A DNA stretch of 64,000 nt from Stramonita haemastoma (taxonomy: Eukaryota > Mollusca > Gastropoda > Neogastropoda > Muricidae), in assembly GCA_030674155.1 (NCBI GenBank), contig CM060337.1:45766766-45830765 (forward strand), read 5' to 3'. Below are positions 1 through 13,865 of this stretch, one piece after another; position 1 is the first letter of the stretch; the number at the start of each line of letters is the position of its first letter. A model generated the notes under the pieces. The model ran no database searches. It saw nothing but the letters and a program-made list of their open reading frames with translations, and had not been told where the DNA came from. The position numbers and the translations under genes were made by a program.

Positions 1-44
1 TTGCTTATTTTGTTATCCTCAATATAAAAGAATAAATAAATAAA

Positions 45-420
45 TTCACACAAACACACTCACACATACACACACAACACAAGCACCCCCACAAACACAC
101 ACACACACACACATATCACACACATATTACACACACACACCACCACACACACACACACACACACCACACATACACACAAACACACACATCACGCACACAC
201 ACACGCACACGCACACACCACAACACACACACCACACACGCACACACACAACACAACACACAACACAAGCACCCCCCCCCACACACACACACACACACGC
301 ACACACACCACAACCCCCCACAAACAAACAAACACACACACACAACCACACACACACACACACACACACACCCAACCTCCCCCCCAACACCCCCCCACCA
401 CCCTCCCCCCCACATTCTCA
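45..420. repeat. CA-rich microsatellite
   Basis: Imperfect (AC)n with short C runs. Lies in the setdb1 intron left of the last visible exon. Confidence 0.9.
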
Positions 421-495
421 CCAGTACTGGGAGCTTTCTTCTAAGAAGCCCCCAGACAACGGTTCATCTTCAGCCAGGGGGTTCCCAGCCCTCAC
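418..495 (-). repeat. Duplicated 3' end and donor of setdb1 exon 583-943
   Basis: CTCACCAGTACTGGGAGCTT through GGTTCCCAGCCCTC is repeated from 578-655, about 160 bp away. The copy keeps the GTGAGA donor but contains differences and an in-frame stop. Confidence 0.85.
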
Positions 496-582
496 ACACA
501 ACCACACACAACACACACACACCCAACCCCCTCCCCCAACACCCCCAACCACCACCACCCCCACAAACACACACTTTCTCAC

Positions 583-943
583 CAGTACTGGGAGCTTTCT
601 TCTGAGCGGTGCCCAGACGCCGGTTCATCTTCAGCCAGGGGGGTTCCCAGCCCTCGAAACTCCCGGGAAAGTTTTCCTCCGCTATCAGTGACCGCGGGCC
701 CTTGTTGGGTCTGAACTCAGAGGACCCACCCCCTCCCCCACCCCCGCTGCCGCCCCCGGTGCTTTTGCGAGCAACGTGGCGTCTCTTCTCTGTGGCGGGC
801 GCTGTGGCAGTGGCGGTGGCTGTGGAGGGTGGGGCAGGCCTACTGGCAGGAGGCTTCATGGTGGAGGAGAGGAGGAGGAGGAGGAGGAGGAGAGGAGGAG
901 GAGGAGGAGGAGGAGGGGGCAGCTGAAGTGCTGGATGTGGAGC
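583..943 (-). CDS. setdb1: setdb1 low-complexity linker exon (last in window)
   Basis: The acceptor CTCACAG (after 944) is followed by a (CCT)n tract. The exon then encodes [12 protein letters not shown], a Gly/Ser run, [16 protein letters not shown] and [19 protein letters not shown]-like basic motifs occur at this place in vertebrate SETDB1. The donor is GTGAGA after 583. The incoming phase and the frame of the 3' half disagree, so the CCT tract probably contains a length error. The exon 3' end is duplicated at 418-495. Confidence 0.75.
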
Positions 944-1098
944 CTGTGAGGAAAAAGGGAATTTAATCATTTATTTTGTGTGTGTTGGATGTTCCTTGGA
1001 TTTGAGATATGAGGTTCCGTTCAGCAACCGTGAGATTTTGCGTATGTGACCGTTTTTAACAACAACAACTACAACTACAACAACTACTACTACTACTT

Positions 1099-1176
<78 letters not shown>

Positions 1177-4100
1177 GATGGAATCTATATAGCACTATGC
1201 TTTAACCCACCGTTAAGGTAGTCAGATTCCAACTTTTGGGATTCATCTTTTTTATTTCTTAACACACAATGGTTACATCATCTTCTGAGAGAAATAACTA
1301 ATGAAGGAAGTGAAGCATGACAACATCAATATCAACATACAGAGCCTACCAACTAAACACTACACTCAAATCACACTGAACTAAACACTACACTCAAATC
1401 ACACTGAACTATTTTGTGTAATTTTGTACCACTTTATGTCACGCAGATTTCTCTGCGTGAAATTCGGCTGCTCTCCCCGGAAGCGCGTCGCCACATTGCA
1501 GCGCCTACCCATTTTTTTTTTCTTTTCCTGCATGCAATGTATTGTTTCCCTATCAAGTGGCTTCTTCTACAGAATTTTGCCAGGGACAACCCTTGTTGCG
1601 TGGTCTTTTACGTGCGTAATAGTGATGTGTAACACACGGACCTCGTTTATCGTCTATCCGAAGAGTAGCGCCTTGACACCACTCAGGTCTAATGGATGGG
1701 AAAAAGTTTTGGTCCAAACAGGTACGAACCCGCACACTCCGACCCGACTTTTGCTTCTAGGCAAGGCGTGTGACACCTAGACCACCGATCCATCCTAAAC
1801 ACTACACTCAAATCTTTACAACCTCCACACACTGAACTGAACACTGCACTCAAATCTTTACAATCACACATGAACTAAACACTACACTCAAATCTTTACA
1901 ATCACACACTGAACTAAACACTACACTCAAATCTTTACAACTCCACACATGAACTGAACACTGCACTCAAAATCTTTACAACTCCATACACTGAACTGAA
2001 CACAACACTCAAATCTTTACAATCACACATGAACTAAACACTTCACTCAAATCTTTACAACCTCCACACACGAACTAAACGCTTCACTCAATCACACTGA
2101 ACTAAACACAACACTCAAATCTTTACATTCACACACTGAACTAAACACTGCACTCAAATCTTTACATTCACACACTGAACTAAACACTACACACAAATCC
2201 ACACCACTCCAACACACTGAACTAACACTACACTCTAATCCACACCACCTCCACACACTGAACTAACACTACACTCTAATCCACACCACCTCACACACTG
2301 AACTAAACACTACACTCTAATCCACACCACTCCACACACTGAATCAACACTACAATAAATCTTTAGATCCAGAACACTGAACGCTACACTCAAATCTTAA
2401 ATTTCAGCACACATTAACACTGCACCTTTCTTGTCGTCCTCTGAAGGAACACCCCGGGTGTACTCCACTGTCGGCTTCTTCTTCCCCTTGGTGTCCATGT
2501 TCAGTCGTCTCCCCTTGGAGGTGCCGGCTGCCTTGATGGCTTCTGCATTTGCCTGCACACAGCGTTGCCATGTTGCCATTTTGCCATGTTGCAGTTTTGC
2601 CATTTTCAATGTTTCATCTTAACTGTTGTACAAGAAGAAAGGTGGCAGCATTTGCCTGCACACAGCGTTGCCATGTTGCCAAGTTGCTGTTTTCAACGTT
2701 TTATCTTAACCCTCTTGTATTCGGATTCACTGAACACAAACTGCCCCTAGATTTTGCATTCTATCACAAAATCAAGTCAGGCATACATGCTTGCTTGCCT
2801 TTTCATCCTTCTAAGTACATACCAGCAGCTTCCAGACTCTCACCACAGGCTCTGTGCCTCTAGCCTGATAGAGCTTTGGCATATGATAGGATGTGAAGGT
2901 CACTGTCTGATGGAAAACAATGTGTGTAAATCCCAGCAAATCCCACGTTAGGATTCAGGGGGGAATTACTCAATCCCGCTAAAATCCCAGGTCAGGACTA
3001 AGAGGGTTAACAGGGGCACAAGAAGGAAGGTGGCAGGACGGTAAGATATTAACTTGCCTAACAAGAAAACTGAGGTTCTGGGCTCGATTCGAGCAACATA
3101 CCAGGGCCTTGAAGAGCGGCTCCAGGCGTGTGGACCCCCGGTAAATCCACTCCGTCCTCTTGTCAGCCTGGAAATACATCTTCACCAGGCTGGCGTCCAC
3201 CTCCATCACTTTAGCCGTCCACCTGAAAACACACACACACACATTATATATATACATATTCATATACATCTGTCTGTCTGTCTGTCTGTCAGTTGGTCTG
3301 TCTGTCTCTCTGCCTGTCTGTCTCTCTCTGTGTCTTTCTCTGTGTGTCTTCTCTGCCTCTCTGTATATGTATATTAACGTTCTGGCGGCTCCTGCGACGG
3401 CACTGGAACCATTCGAATGGACGATTGTCTTTCCAATAGACCATTCCAGTGACGTGTAGAAGGAGGGGTCTGCTGCATGGGTAACAGCTTGCCCTCCATA
3501 CTTACTTACCCAGGCTTTGCGCTCTAGAACCTAGAGCGCTACTCCATCGTCTTCCGAGACTGACGGATGCCCACTATATATATGCACATTAGGCTCTGGT
3601 ACATGCACATGAGTATGGAGCCTCTAATTCTGTGTGAATTAACACAAACAGTGAAAGTTCAAGCTGAAAACAAAGCTGTGAGTGTACATGTGCTGACATC
3701 AGAGAAATGTAGCTTCAGTTGACAAGGAAACAACCCCCCCCCCCCCCCCTCCCCCGTCAAATGACTGGTTATTTTAGCAGTTTTGTTTATGGTGGCATAA
3801 AGTGTTGACTGAATAAATGTGTCAGAACATGCATCGCAGGTTATTCTTTTATTTTAGTTTTCTTAAAAAGAAAATATCTTCAGCAAGTTCCAACTTGCTT
3901 TTCACCAAATCTCTATTTCCATTAAAATTTTTTATTTTATTTTGTGGGTAACGGAATAAGCTCTCCTGCTTTTTTACATCCAGTCCCCGTGTTATGCAGT
4001 TTTGCAAATTTTGTCCCTCCGTTTCCACCGGCACACACAAAATTTAATCAGCAATGTGTTATGACAGAATGTAACCTTGCATCAACAATGAATCATCTGG

Positions 4101-7100
4101 TTCACTAAACACACATGCAAAAACAAAAACCATAAAGTCATCAACACAAAATCTAATCACGGAGATGGATAGCTAGTGTCAGAACATTGCGCTGGCATTT
4201 GATGACCCGGTTCGATTCCTTTGAAGGATTTTCCCTGGATTAACATCACGCTGACTCTACTCTACCCAAAAGTCCTTTTGGATGAACTGTAAACCAAGCC
4301 CCATGTGCAAACACACACTGAACATCTTGCCACACGTTAAATCCTGTTCCCTTTTCGTAAGAGTAGGCCATTGTGTGCCGGTGGAAAGATGACAATATTT
4401 ACACAACTGCATACACACGGATTGGATGAAAAAAGCACTGAGTGCTATTCCATTATCCTCGATATAAAAGAATAAAAGAAATAAATAAAATACAATAAAA
4501 TAAATGTATCAGACAAAAGGACCCTCTACCATCTGCCATTCCATTCTGTCTTGACAATCTGGTTGTTCATCAGTCGTACCATAGGTCTCTGAAACCAAAC
4601 GAGGCATGACAACATCAGCCAGTGTCACTTGAACTGAATTCTGAGGTGAGGCATAGGTGACGCACTGCTCAAACTTCATCATACTCATGTGTACTGGGAT
4701 GGGATAGCTCAGTGGTCAGAGCACTCGCTTTCCCCAAGTTAAGGTTAAGCAGCATCGACTGGTTACCAATTGGATGGGTGACCGTTTGCGCGCCTTGGCT
4801 TCAATACAGTCCCCAGTTCACCCAGCTGTCAATGGGTACCTGCCCTCTTTAGGGTCAGGGAAGGTAAAGCAGCGAGGGAGAGGAGATGGGCGCCACCCTC
4901 AACATGCTGGCCCCTAGAGAAGCTGAGGTCTCTGATGCCTCGCTCCCCTACGACCACACAGGTTATGGGACACCTTTACCTTTGTATAGAGGCCACATTC
5001 CCCACTGTTCTGATAGTGCTGCACAGCTTAAAAGTTGTTGTAGAGACAGGAGCTAATTTATCTCCACTCTGTTACAGTACATTTAACCCTCTTGCATTCC
5101 CATTCTGTGAGCACAAACTGCCTCTAGATTTTGCATTCTATCAGGAAATCAGGTCAGGCACACATGCTTGCTTGCTCTGTGCCTGGGGGCTGATAGAGCT
5201 TTGGCACGTGGTAGTGATCAGTGGAGGTCACTGCGTGATGGAAAACTGTGTGTAAGTTTGGGATTCAGGGGAGGGAATGATTTAATCCTGGCAAATCCTG
5301 GGTTGGGACTAAGAGGGTTAATGAACAAGGATGCCCTGCACTGGTCTTTCATCTACACCCATTTATAACAAGTCTCTTGGTTTGGGGGTCTTCTTTCTTT
5401 TCTTTCTTTTTTTTTTTTGCTCCTTGGCTACAGCTCTAAGGTTCACCAATGGTGATCCTCTGAAGTCAGTGTATGGCTGCCTATATGGTGAGGTACTTGA
5501 AAACAGTCATACATGCAAATTTCTCATTCAGTGTGCAATTTCAGTCTCACAGTGATTCCCAGGTGGGATGAGTGAGTCAGAGAACACATTCTGGGTGACC
5601 CCCAGAGTGTTAAGCTGGGGAACGCACTACAACAACCACCACCAATGGTGAGATTTTGTATAATCCCATACAGTATGTTTACAATCCCAATTCAATACAA
5701 CAAAATCCAAATCCAATAAAAACATGCCATACATGATAATGTGCCTAGGACAATTTCTATGGATAAAATCTAATCTAATAAAAAAAAACCATGTCATACA
5801 TGATAATGTGCCTAGGACAATTTCTATGGATAAAATCTAATCTAATAAAAAAAACAAACATGTCATACATGATAATGTGCCAAGAACAGTTTCTATGTAT
5901 AAAAAATAAAAGGGGGCATTCCTCCCCCCTCCTCACCTCTGGGTATTGCTTGAGGTACTCCTTGATGAACTCCTGAGAATCAGGATGAATGTCCTCCCAC
6001 ACATTCTCACCTGCATCAAAAACATCAGACGTCTGCCAGTGCCTCCATAGAACAGTTTGTAGACATCACTGACCCTCCATCATGAAATGAGTTGCATTGC
6101 ACCTGACTCACTTTTCAGCTAGGAGCCATTTTTAGGTAGGTTGGGGGTCAGGTTGTCGATTTTGACATTTTGATTGATTATAAAACTATAAGCTTTTTTC
6201 TGTCTTCTACTGAAGTATTAAGGTGTGATTTGTTTCCTTTTTGCTTTAAAAACGCGTTTTAAAATACCCAAGTCCTCATCCTGACCACCTTTTGTGCGAT
6301 GCAAAATTTGTCAAGTTCTCATTTTGTCACTTCCCGGAGTATAGTAATTCATAATAAATTTGAATAGAATTGTCAGATGTTCAATCTGTTTAATTTACCA
6401 AACAGCCTTTTTATTACATATTGATAACATGTTAACTAAAAATTAACCCACAATGCAATGCAAGTCATCACATGATGCGAGGGTGAAATATACTTTTTCA
6501 TCATATCTGTGATGCAGGTTTATCACACAGCTGAGATATAGTTAACATGTACACACTAACAAAGGACAGCTGCATGTTTGTACCCAGGCAATTTCTGATT
6601 CTGCAAACTATGTAACTCTAGTCACATCTTTCACTGAACATTGGAAAATCACCGTAAGTCAGTCGCTGTTTCTTTAAGCGGCGTTTTTTTAAATTTTCGT
6701 TATGTTCTAAATTGTTAAAACTGATGTTGTATTTAAGATACCAATAACTTGAAATTCACTGTAAGCAGTTGTCTCTTCTTTATCTTCCCCACTTTCTAAA
6801 ACTACAGCACATTACACAATCACAAACAAAATTATACAGAACTAAATTTTTCAGACACAATGTTATCTCTCTTCGCTGTTAACCCTTTGCTTGGCACAAC
6901 GCCCCAAAGCGCCCGACCCTGTCCTTGGGCAAAACGCCCCAAAGCGCCCGGCGACCTGACCATCACTTCAGAGCGATCATACATTCGAAATTCCCGCCAA
7001 TCTCGCTTCAAATCTCGTGAATATAGAAGCCACGAGACTGCCCGCGAGACTTCCGCATGTTTATTACAAATGGCGGCGATTGGAGTGAGTTTGTTGCAAG

Positions 7101-8033
7101 TTTTGGAGGAAAAAATTCGCAAATTTTTCCAAGATGGATGCTATCTTCGAACCCGACATTTACGATCGTTTTTACAGCTTCCATGCCGAAAATATGACGC
7201 TGTGAGATGTGTATCTAGGCTCAAATATCGATGTAATCGATCCTAGTAGTGTGTGCACTTCTGAGTTTGTTGACTGAAGTGAGAGAGACGACTTTGACTA
7301 CGGCGAAGTTCGAGACGAAAATCGATCGTCAAATCTAACACGGCCGATACGCGTTTTGAATTCTACTCTTAGATTTGGGGAAATTATCGTGGATTTCAAG
7401 TTCGGCAATGGTTCAGAACTTGATATATTTTGTTATTTGGTTGCTATTCGGGATTTTGATACGGTAGCGGCTCAAACTTAAACGTTAAGCTGATCGCGAT
7501 CATCGGTAAACAAAAATGGCGATCGTCGGAATGTTCGATGTGTTCGTGCACCATTTATCAAAAAAACTAAAAAACCAACAGTAGGTTGAAAATATCTTTT
7601 CTATAATTGTTTCTTAATGTTTTAGTTTTTATTTAATCAAAATCCATGCACGCATTCTAAAGTTATTGCAACGCTAACTGTAACACACACAAACCAATCA
7701 ATGACTTTGTGTGTTTATGCATTATAATTCTAAAAGAAAATAAAAATAATGACAAAAATTGGGTATTAGCAATTTCTTTATTCATTTCTGCATCTTGCTG
7801 TTTTTATTTCATCAAAATCCACCTGACCATTGTAGAGTTATTGCATGTTAAATACATACACCCACTCACAAGCCATCCACCTCCATTTTCTCTGCCCGGC
7901 AGGAAGGTGATAAATGATTTTGCTGTGCCCAGCAAAGGGTTAAAAAAAAAATCTTCGCTGTTTCAAAACTACCATGTATGTGCACCTATCAAAGATATCA
8001 GTAATAAGAAAGATGCAAAGAAAGGAAACTTTT

Positions 8034-8101
<68 letters not shown>

Positions 8102-9131
8102 GTATGCTCAATCATTCATGTCCATCACAATAGCAGTAAGAAAACAAAGATTTCCATATTCAGTACTTCCGAGACTACGCATGTAATTCTATCATGTAGT
8201 AGTTGCTGATAGAAAAAAAACCCTGAAAATCTGATTAAAAAAAGAAAGAAAAAGAAGTACCACTTAATAGGCCTCTCTACACACATGCAAAGTAATCTTA
8301 ACATAACCCGACATTGCAAAGTACTGATACGTTACGCTAACAAGGACATAAAAGGGGACTCACTCTGGTAGTACACTTTATGAAGCTCTTTTGCCCAACA
8401 ATACTGAGCGTAGCCATCGTCAAAGAACACCAGAAAACTGCGACACATTTCAAATGCACATTTGGTAAATTTTTTTTATCTTTACACAACATCAGAAAAC
8501 TGTGACACATTTCAAATGTACTATGATTGGTAAAAATTATCTTTGCACAAGACCAGAAAACTGTGACACATTTCAAATGTACTATGATTCGTAAAAATTA
8601 TCTTTACACAACACCAGAAAACTGGGACACATTTCAAATGCACATTTGGTAAAAAAAAAAATCTTTACACAACACCAGAAAACTGGGACACATTTCAAAT
8701 GCACATTTGGTAAAAAAAAAAAAAATCTTTACACAACACAGAAAACTGTGACACATTTCAAATGCATTACAGGTAAAAATTATTTTTTTGCATAACACCA
8801 TAAAACTGTGACACATTTCAAATGTACTATGATTGGTAAAAATTATCTTTACACAACATCAGAAAACTGTGACACATTTCAAAAGCACTATAAGTAAAAA
8901 AAAAAATTGTTTTTAATCTTTGCATGTACTTGTTCTTTAAAAATAATAAAATTAGTATTTTAGACCACCATGTTTTTCTTCATAATGATAGCTAAAAACG
9001 ATACTGCAAAATGTTTCATGTGATGAGATGACTTGTTGTCAACTTCTTTTTTTTCTCTAAGATTTTTTAATTTCTTGCTAGTTTTCTGACAGCTGATCAT
9101 ATACATACATACATCCATCCATCCATCCATC

Positions 9132-9195
<64 letters not shown>

Positions 9196-12028
9196 CATTC
9201 AACGTGCAGGATGTACCGTTTCTGGTTCTTGAAGCTGGGAGCTTCAGCCACGATGCCAGCGTAAAATGAACTGCCAGTGCCTGATTCGTCATCGCGGTAC
9301 AGGGCTGCAGCACAACATCAAACACTCTTACCTCTACTGCAGACACAAAGCAGCAAGTAAACAATATATGTTTCTTAATAAACTACACTGTACCAATTCG
9401 TAATCTAGATACAAGGCTGCAGCACAGAATCAAACACTCTTACCACCACTGCAGACACAAAGCAGCAAAGTACCAATATATGCTTCCTAAACCCCACTCT
9501 ACAACTACAGACACAAAGCAACAAGTAAACAATATGTGTTTTTTTGTCTTTCTTAATCTACAGACACAATGCAGTAAGTACCAATATGTGTTTCTTATTG
9601 TTTCTTAAACTTCACTCTACCAACTACAGACACAATGCAACAAGTACCAATACGTGTTTCTTATTGTTTCTTAAACTTCACTCTACCAACTACAGACACA
9701 ATGCAACAAGTACCAATACGTGTTTCTTATTGTTTCTTAAACTTCACTCTACCAACTACAGACACAAAGCAGCAAGTACCAATACGTGTTTCTTAAACTG
9801 CAATTCACATTCCACCAATCAAATCAATGTTGAAAATCGTAAGCACATTCTCAGCAGTCAAAGTAACTGTCACGATGTAATAAATATAAACACAGTCTTA
9901 CTAAGTAGACATCCCATTGTCCACATCCTAAAAGATAAAAAAAAAAGAATTCATAAGCAGCTAATATATGTAATAATAAATGAAACACTTCATTCAATTG
10001 ATCTCATGTCAACCACATTGATAATAATAATATACAATGAAATCATATAGCACTATCTTAAAAACACACATCAAGACCTGCACATTACAATATCTCACTC
10101 ACACACAAACCAAAGACACATCACATCACACACACACACACACACCATGCACACACACACACAACACACCACACACACAACCCACCACACACACACACAC
10201 ACACACACCACACACACACACACACACACAAAAAAACAAACACAAACACAAACAACACTAGACCGCAAAACTAGCCCACTTTGAGAAAGTACTTGAGGTT
10301 GATGGGGTCCTCTAAGCGATGTGTGTCCGACACACTTGAGACCTTGCCATCAACTCACCCGGTAACTTCCACTGTGAAACCACAACACACATGTACTTAC
10401 ACTTACCTCAACTTACAACTACCGTAATCTATTACTTCCTACATGTGTGAAACCAAACATCAGCATAACAACAACTTACATATACTACTAAATGTGTATT
10501 TATAAACAATCTACATGCTCTTAGCATACAGGGGACAGGATAGCCTGGTGGTTAGAGTGATGCACCGTGATCTGCTGACCCGGGTTTGAATCTCGTTCAA
10601 GAGGATTTTTCCTCTGGAGTTAAATCAGTGCCACTCCACTCCCCCCAAAAGTCCTTGGATGAGATTATAAACCAAAGTCACGAGTGTGTGCAAATGCATA
10701 CTTAACATCTTGCACAAACACTACAACCTGTTCCACTTTTCGGAAGAGTAGGCCACTGTGTGCCAGTGCGGATGGCAAAATTGACAAAACTGCATACACA
10801 CAGGGATTGGATGTAATTAAAGCACATGATGCTTACTCCGTTATTCTTGACAGAAAAGAATAAATACATAATTTTTTTTTTTTTAAACCAGGCAGGATAG
10901 CTGTGCTGTAGTGAGACAGAGAATGAAGACAGCATCACAGAGGGGAGGACTCACTCACCTCTCGGCGTGTGTGGAGTGTTCCGGTTTGCTGAGGTCACAG
11001 AGGAGACTCACTCACCTCTCCGGCGTGTGTGGAGTGTTCCGGTTTGCTGAGGTCACAGAGGAACTGACTCACCTCTCCGGCGTGTGTGGAGTGTTCCGGT
11101 TTGCTGAGGTCACAGAGGACTCACTCACCTCTCCGCGTGTGTGGAGTGCTTCGGTTTGCTGAGGTCACAGAGGACTGACTCACTCACCTCTCCGCGTGTG
11201 TGGAGTGTTCCGGTTTGCTGAGGTCGGTCACCAGGCCGGAGTACCAGATGTCTTGAACTTCTTGGCCAGCACCCGGGACCCCACCGTGATCTCCGTCCTG
11301 AAAAAAGACACAGAGTCCATTGTACATGGGGTTAGGGCTTCTTTTACAGAAGACATCATCCTACACAGGACTTTATTTTCTGGTCAAACTCTAACTTTTC
11401 TACTACAAAAAACCAAACAAACCCTTTTCCTACTACAAAGTAGAAAGACAGAATAAAGGCAGAATTATACTGCCTAACTATATTTTTTAAAAACAACACA
11501 CAACTGATTTTCAGACAACTAAAATAGAAAAAGCCTGCACAAGAGGAGGAAGGATGAGAGAGGAAAAAGATGGGAAAAAAATCCAAGACAGACGACAGAC
11601 AGACAGATAGACAGATAGAGAGAAAAAGACAAAGTCAGCGAGAAGAGAAACACACAGACAGACAGAAATGTGGGTGGGCAGACAGACAGAGCATGATCTA
11701 TAACAGAATATCAATAATCAATATATCATAGAAACCATAATGCCTGATTTATATTTACCAAGTAACACTTTACCCTCAAGGTTCTTTTTACAAAAACAAA
11801 ACGACTTCCCCCCCCCCCCTCCCTTCACCAGAATAACACATCATTGAATCTTCTGAAAACTAAGATTAAAAAAAAATAAAAACAACACAAAAAAGATGCA
11901 AAGCATGACAATGTGCTCATGTTCAGTATATCAGCATCTGTAAAAACAAATAAAATCATAACTATTCACACTTGTATGCATGTACGTGAATACACACACA
12001 TACATGCACACATGCATGCACGCACGCA

Positions 12029-12088
<60 letters not shown>

Positions 12089-13834
12089 CTCTGGAGTTAA
12101 CATGGTGCAGACTCCCACTCCCCCCCAAAAGTCTTTCAGATGCAGACTATAAACCAAGGTCCCGTGTATGAAAGCACGCAGAACATCTAGCGAACACGTT
12201 AAAACCAGTTCCGCTTTTTGGAAGAGTAGGCCTTTGTGTACCAGTAGAAACAGATGACAAAATTACAAAACTGCATACATATAGAGACTGGATGTAAAAA
12301 AGGACATTAGTGCTTCATCCATTATCCCTGATATAAAAGAATAAAATAAACAAAATACACACACACACACAAACACATACTCGCACGCACGCTCGCTCGC
12401 TCGCTCGCGCTCTCTCTCTCTCTCTCTCTTCCTCTCTACTGCCACAGCCTTTTTAAAAAACAATGTCATAACTGGTAGAAAACTGAAAACCTAAAAGCTC
12501 TACGCTGTTGCAATGAGAGAATGAAAAGAAGTCGTCACACGGCTACTGACCAAATGGGAACCACGTAGTCCTTGCTGACAACGGTCGTTCCTTCTATCGC
12601 CCCAGGTTTGGCAAGCAGACTCTGCGGACAAGAAATGATCCGATCCCCATCAGTTAATTAATACACCTGATTCTGTTGATTATGATCAGTTATTACACCT
12701 GATTATGAACTGAATGATCCCCTGCAAAACAAACCACCTCCCTCCTCCACCCCCCTGCAAAACACCCCCTCCCCCCTGCAAAACAAACCACCTCCCCCCT
12801 CTCCCCCCTGCAAAACAAACCACCTCCCCCCTCTCCCCCCTGCAAAACAAACCACCTCCCCCCCTCAAACAAACAACCTACCTCCCCCCCCTGCCAAACA
12901 AGCCCACCCCCCCTGCAAAACCCTCAAACAAACAAACCACACCCCTCCCACCCCTGCAAAACAAACCACCTCCCCCCCCACAAACCACCTCCCCCTCCCA
13001 AACAACCCCCCCTTCCCCCCTCCCTCCCAAACAACCCCCCCTTCCCCCCTCCCTCCCAAACAACCCCCCCCCCCCCCCCCCCCCCCCCCTTTCTGCCCTG
13101 AGGAGGAAGCCAAGCCCAGACCTGCAGTTGCGAGGGGGTCCCCTGGCCGGTTTGCTTGTTCAGCGTGCTGGTCAGCACGGCCCTCAGACTGGCCAGGGTG
13201 GGGGGGGCCGCACCTCCCTCCGTTAACACCTGAGAGCTGCCTACCTGGCACACCTGTCTGAAACACCAACAGAGAAACAGACTGGTGTCAGGAGTGTGTG
13301 TGTGTGTGATGATTCTGTTGATACACCATCATTGTGTGTGTTTTATAATTAATTCTGTTATTACACCATGATTGTATGCTTTATAGTTCCGTTAGTACAC
13401 CATATGACTGTATGCTTTATAATTCTATTAGTAATAGTACACCTTGATTGTATACTTTATAATTCTGTCATAACAGTTTGTAACCATGTATGTATGTTTT
13501 ACGATTCTATCAGCACAAACTGTTAGTATAATCATACCTGTTTCTATTATTGTACACTGTTTTTTACTTTCTATCAACACAGTTTACTTCTGTCGTATCT
13601 GTTTTATTCTTTGATCAGTAGAGTTTCCTACAGTTATTGAATCTTTCTCCCACCAGAATCTGTTTTTGATTCTGTCAGTACAGTTTGTCGTCACAGGTGG
13701 ATCGGTGGTCTAGGTGGTCACGCGCCTTGCCTAGAAAGCAAAAAGTCCGGGTCGGAGTGTGCGGGGTTCGTACCCCGTTTGGACCCAAAACTTTTTCCCC
13801 ATCCATTAGACCCTGAGTGGTGGTCTGGGCGCTA

Positions 13835-13865
<31 letters not shown>

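Noticed and set aside
116..421. Overlapping Cys/Val-rich open frames
   Set aside because: Translations of the CA microsatellite. The same applies to frames at 20340, 43800, 46947, 49514, 53664, 58271, 61426 and 61864.
4697..4800. Real tRNA or 5S rRNA gene
   Set aside because: Only the promoter-like parts are present; no complete cloverleaf or full 5S, and the same sequence recurs four times with a SINE body.
9134..9364. Reading exon 9217-9304 through to its in-frame TGA
   Set aside because: The GTACAT donor gives the correct phase and restores the conserved Tudor sequence in the next exon.
12714..13226. Proline-rich 170-codon plus-strand frame
   Set aside because: Translation of a C-rich minisatellite running into the complement of a real setdb1 exon.
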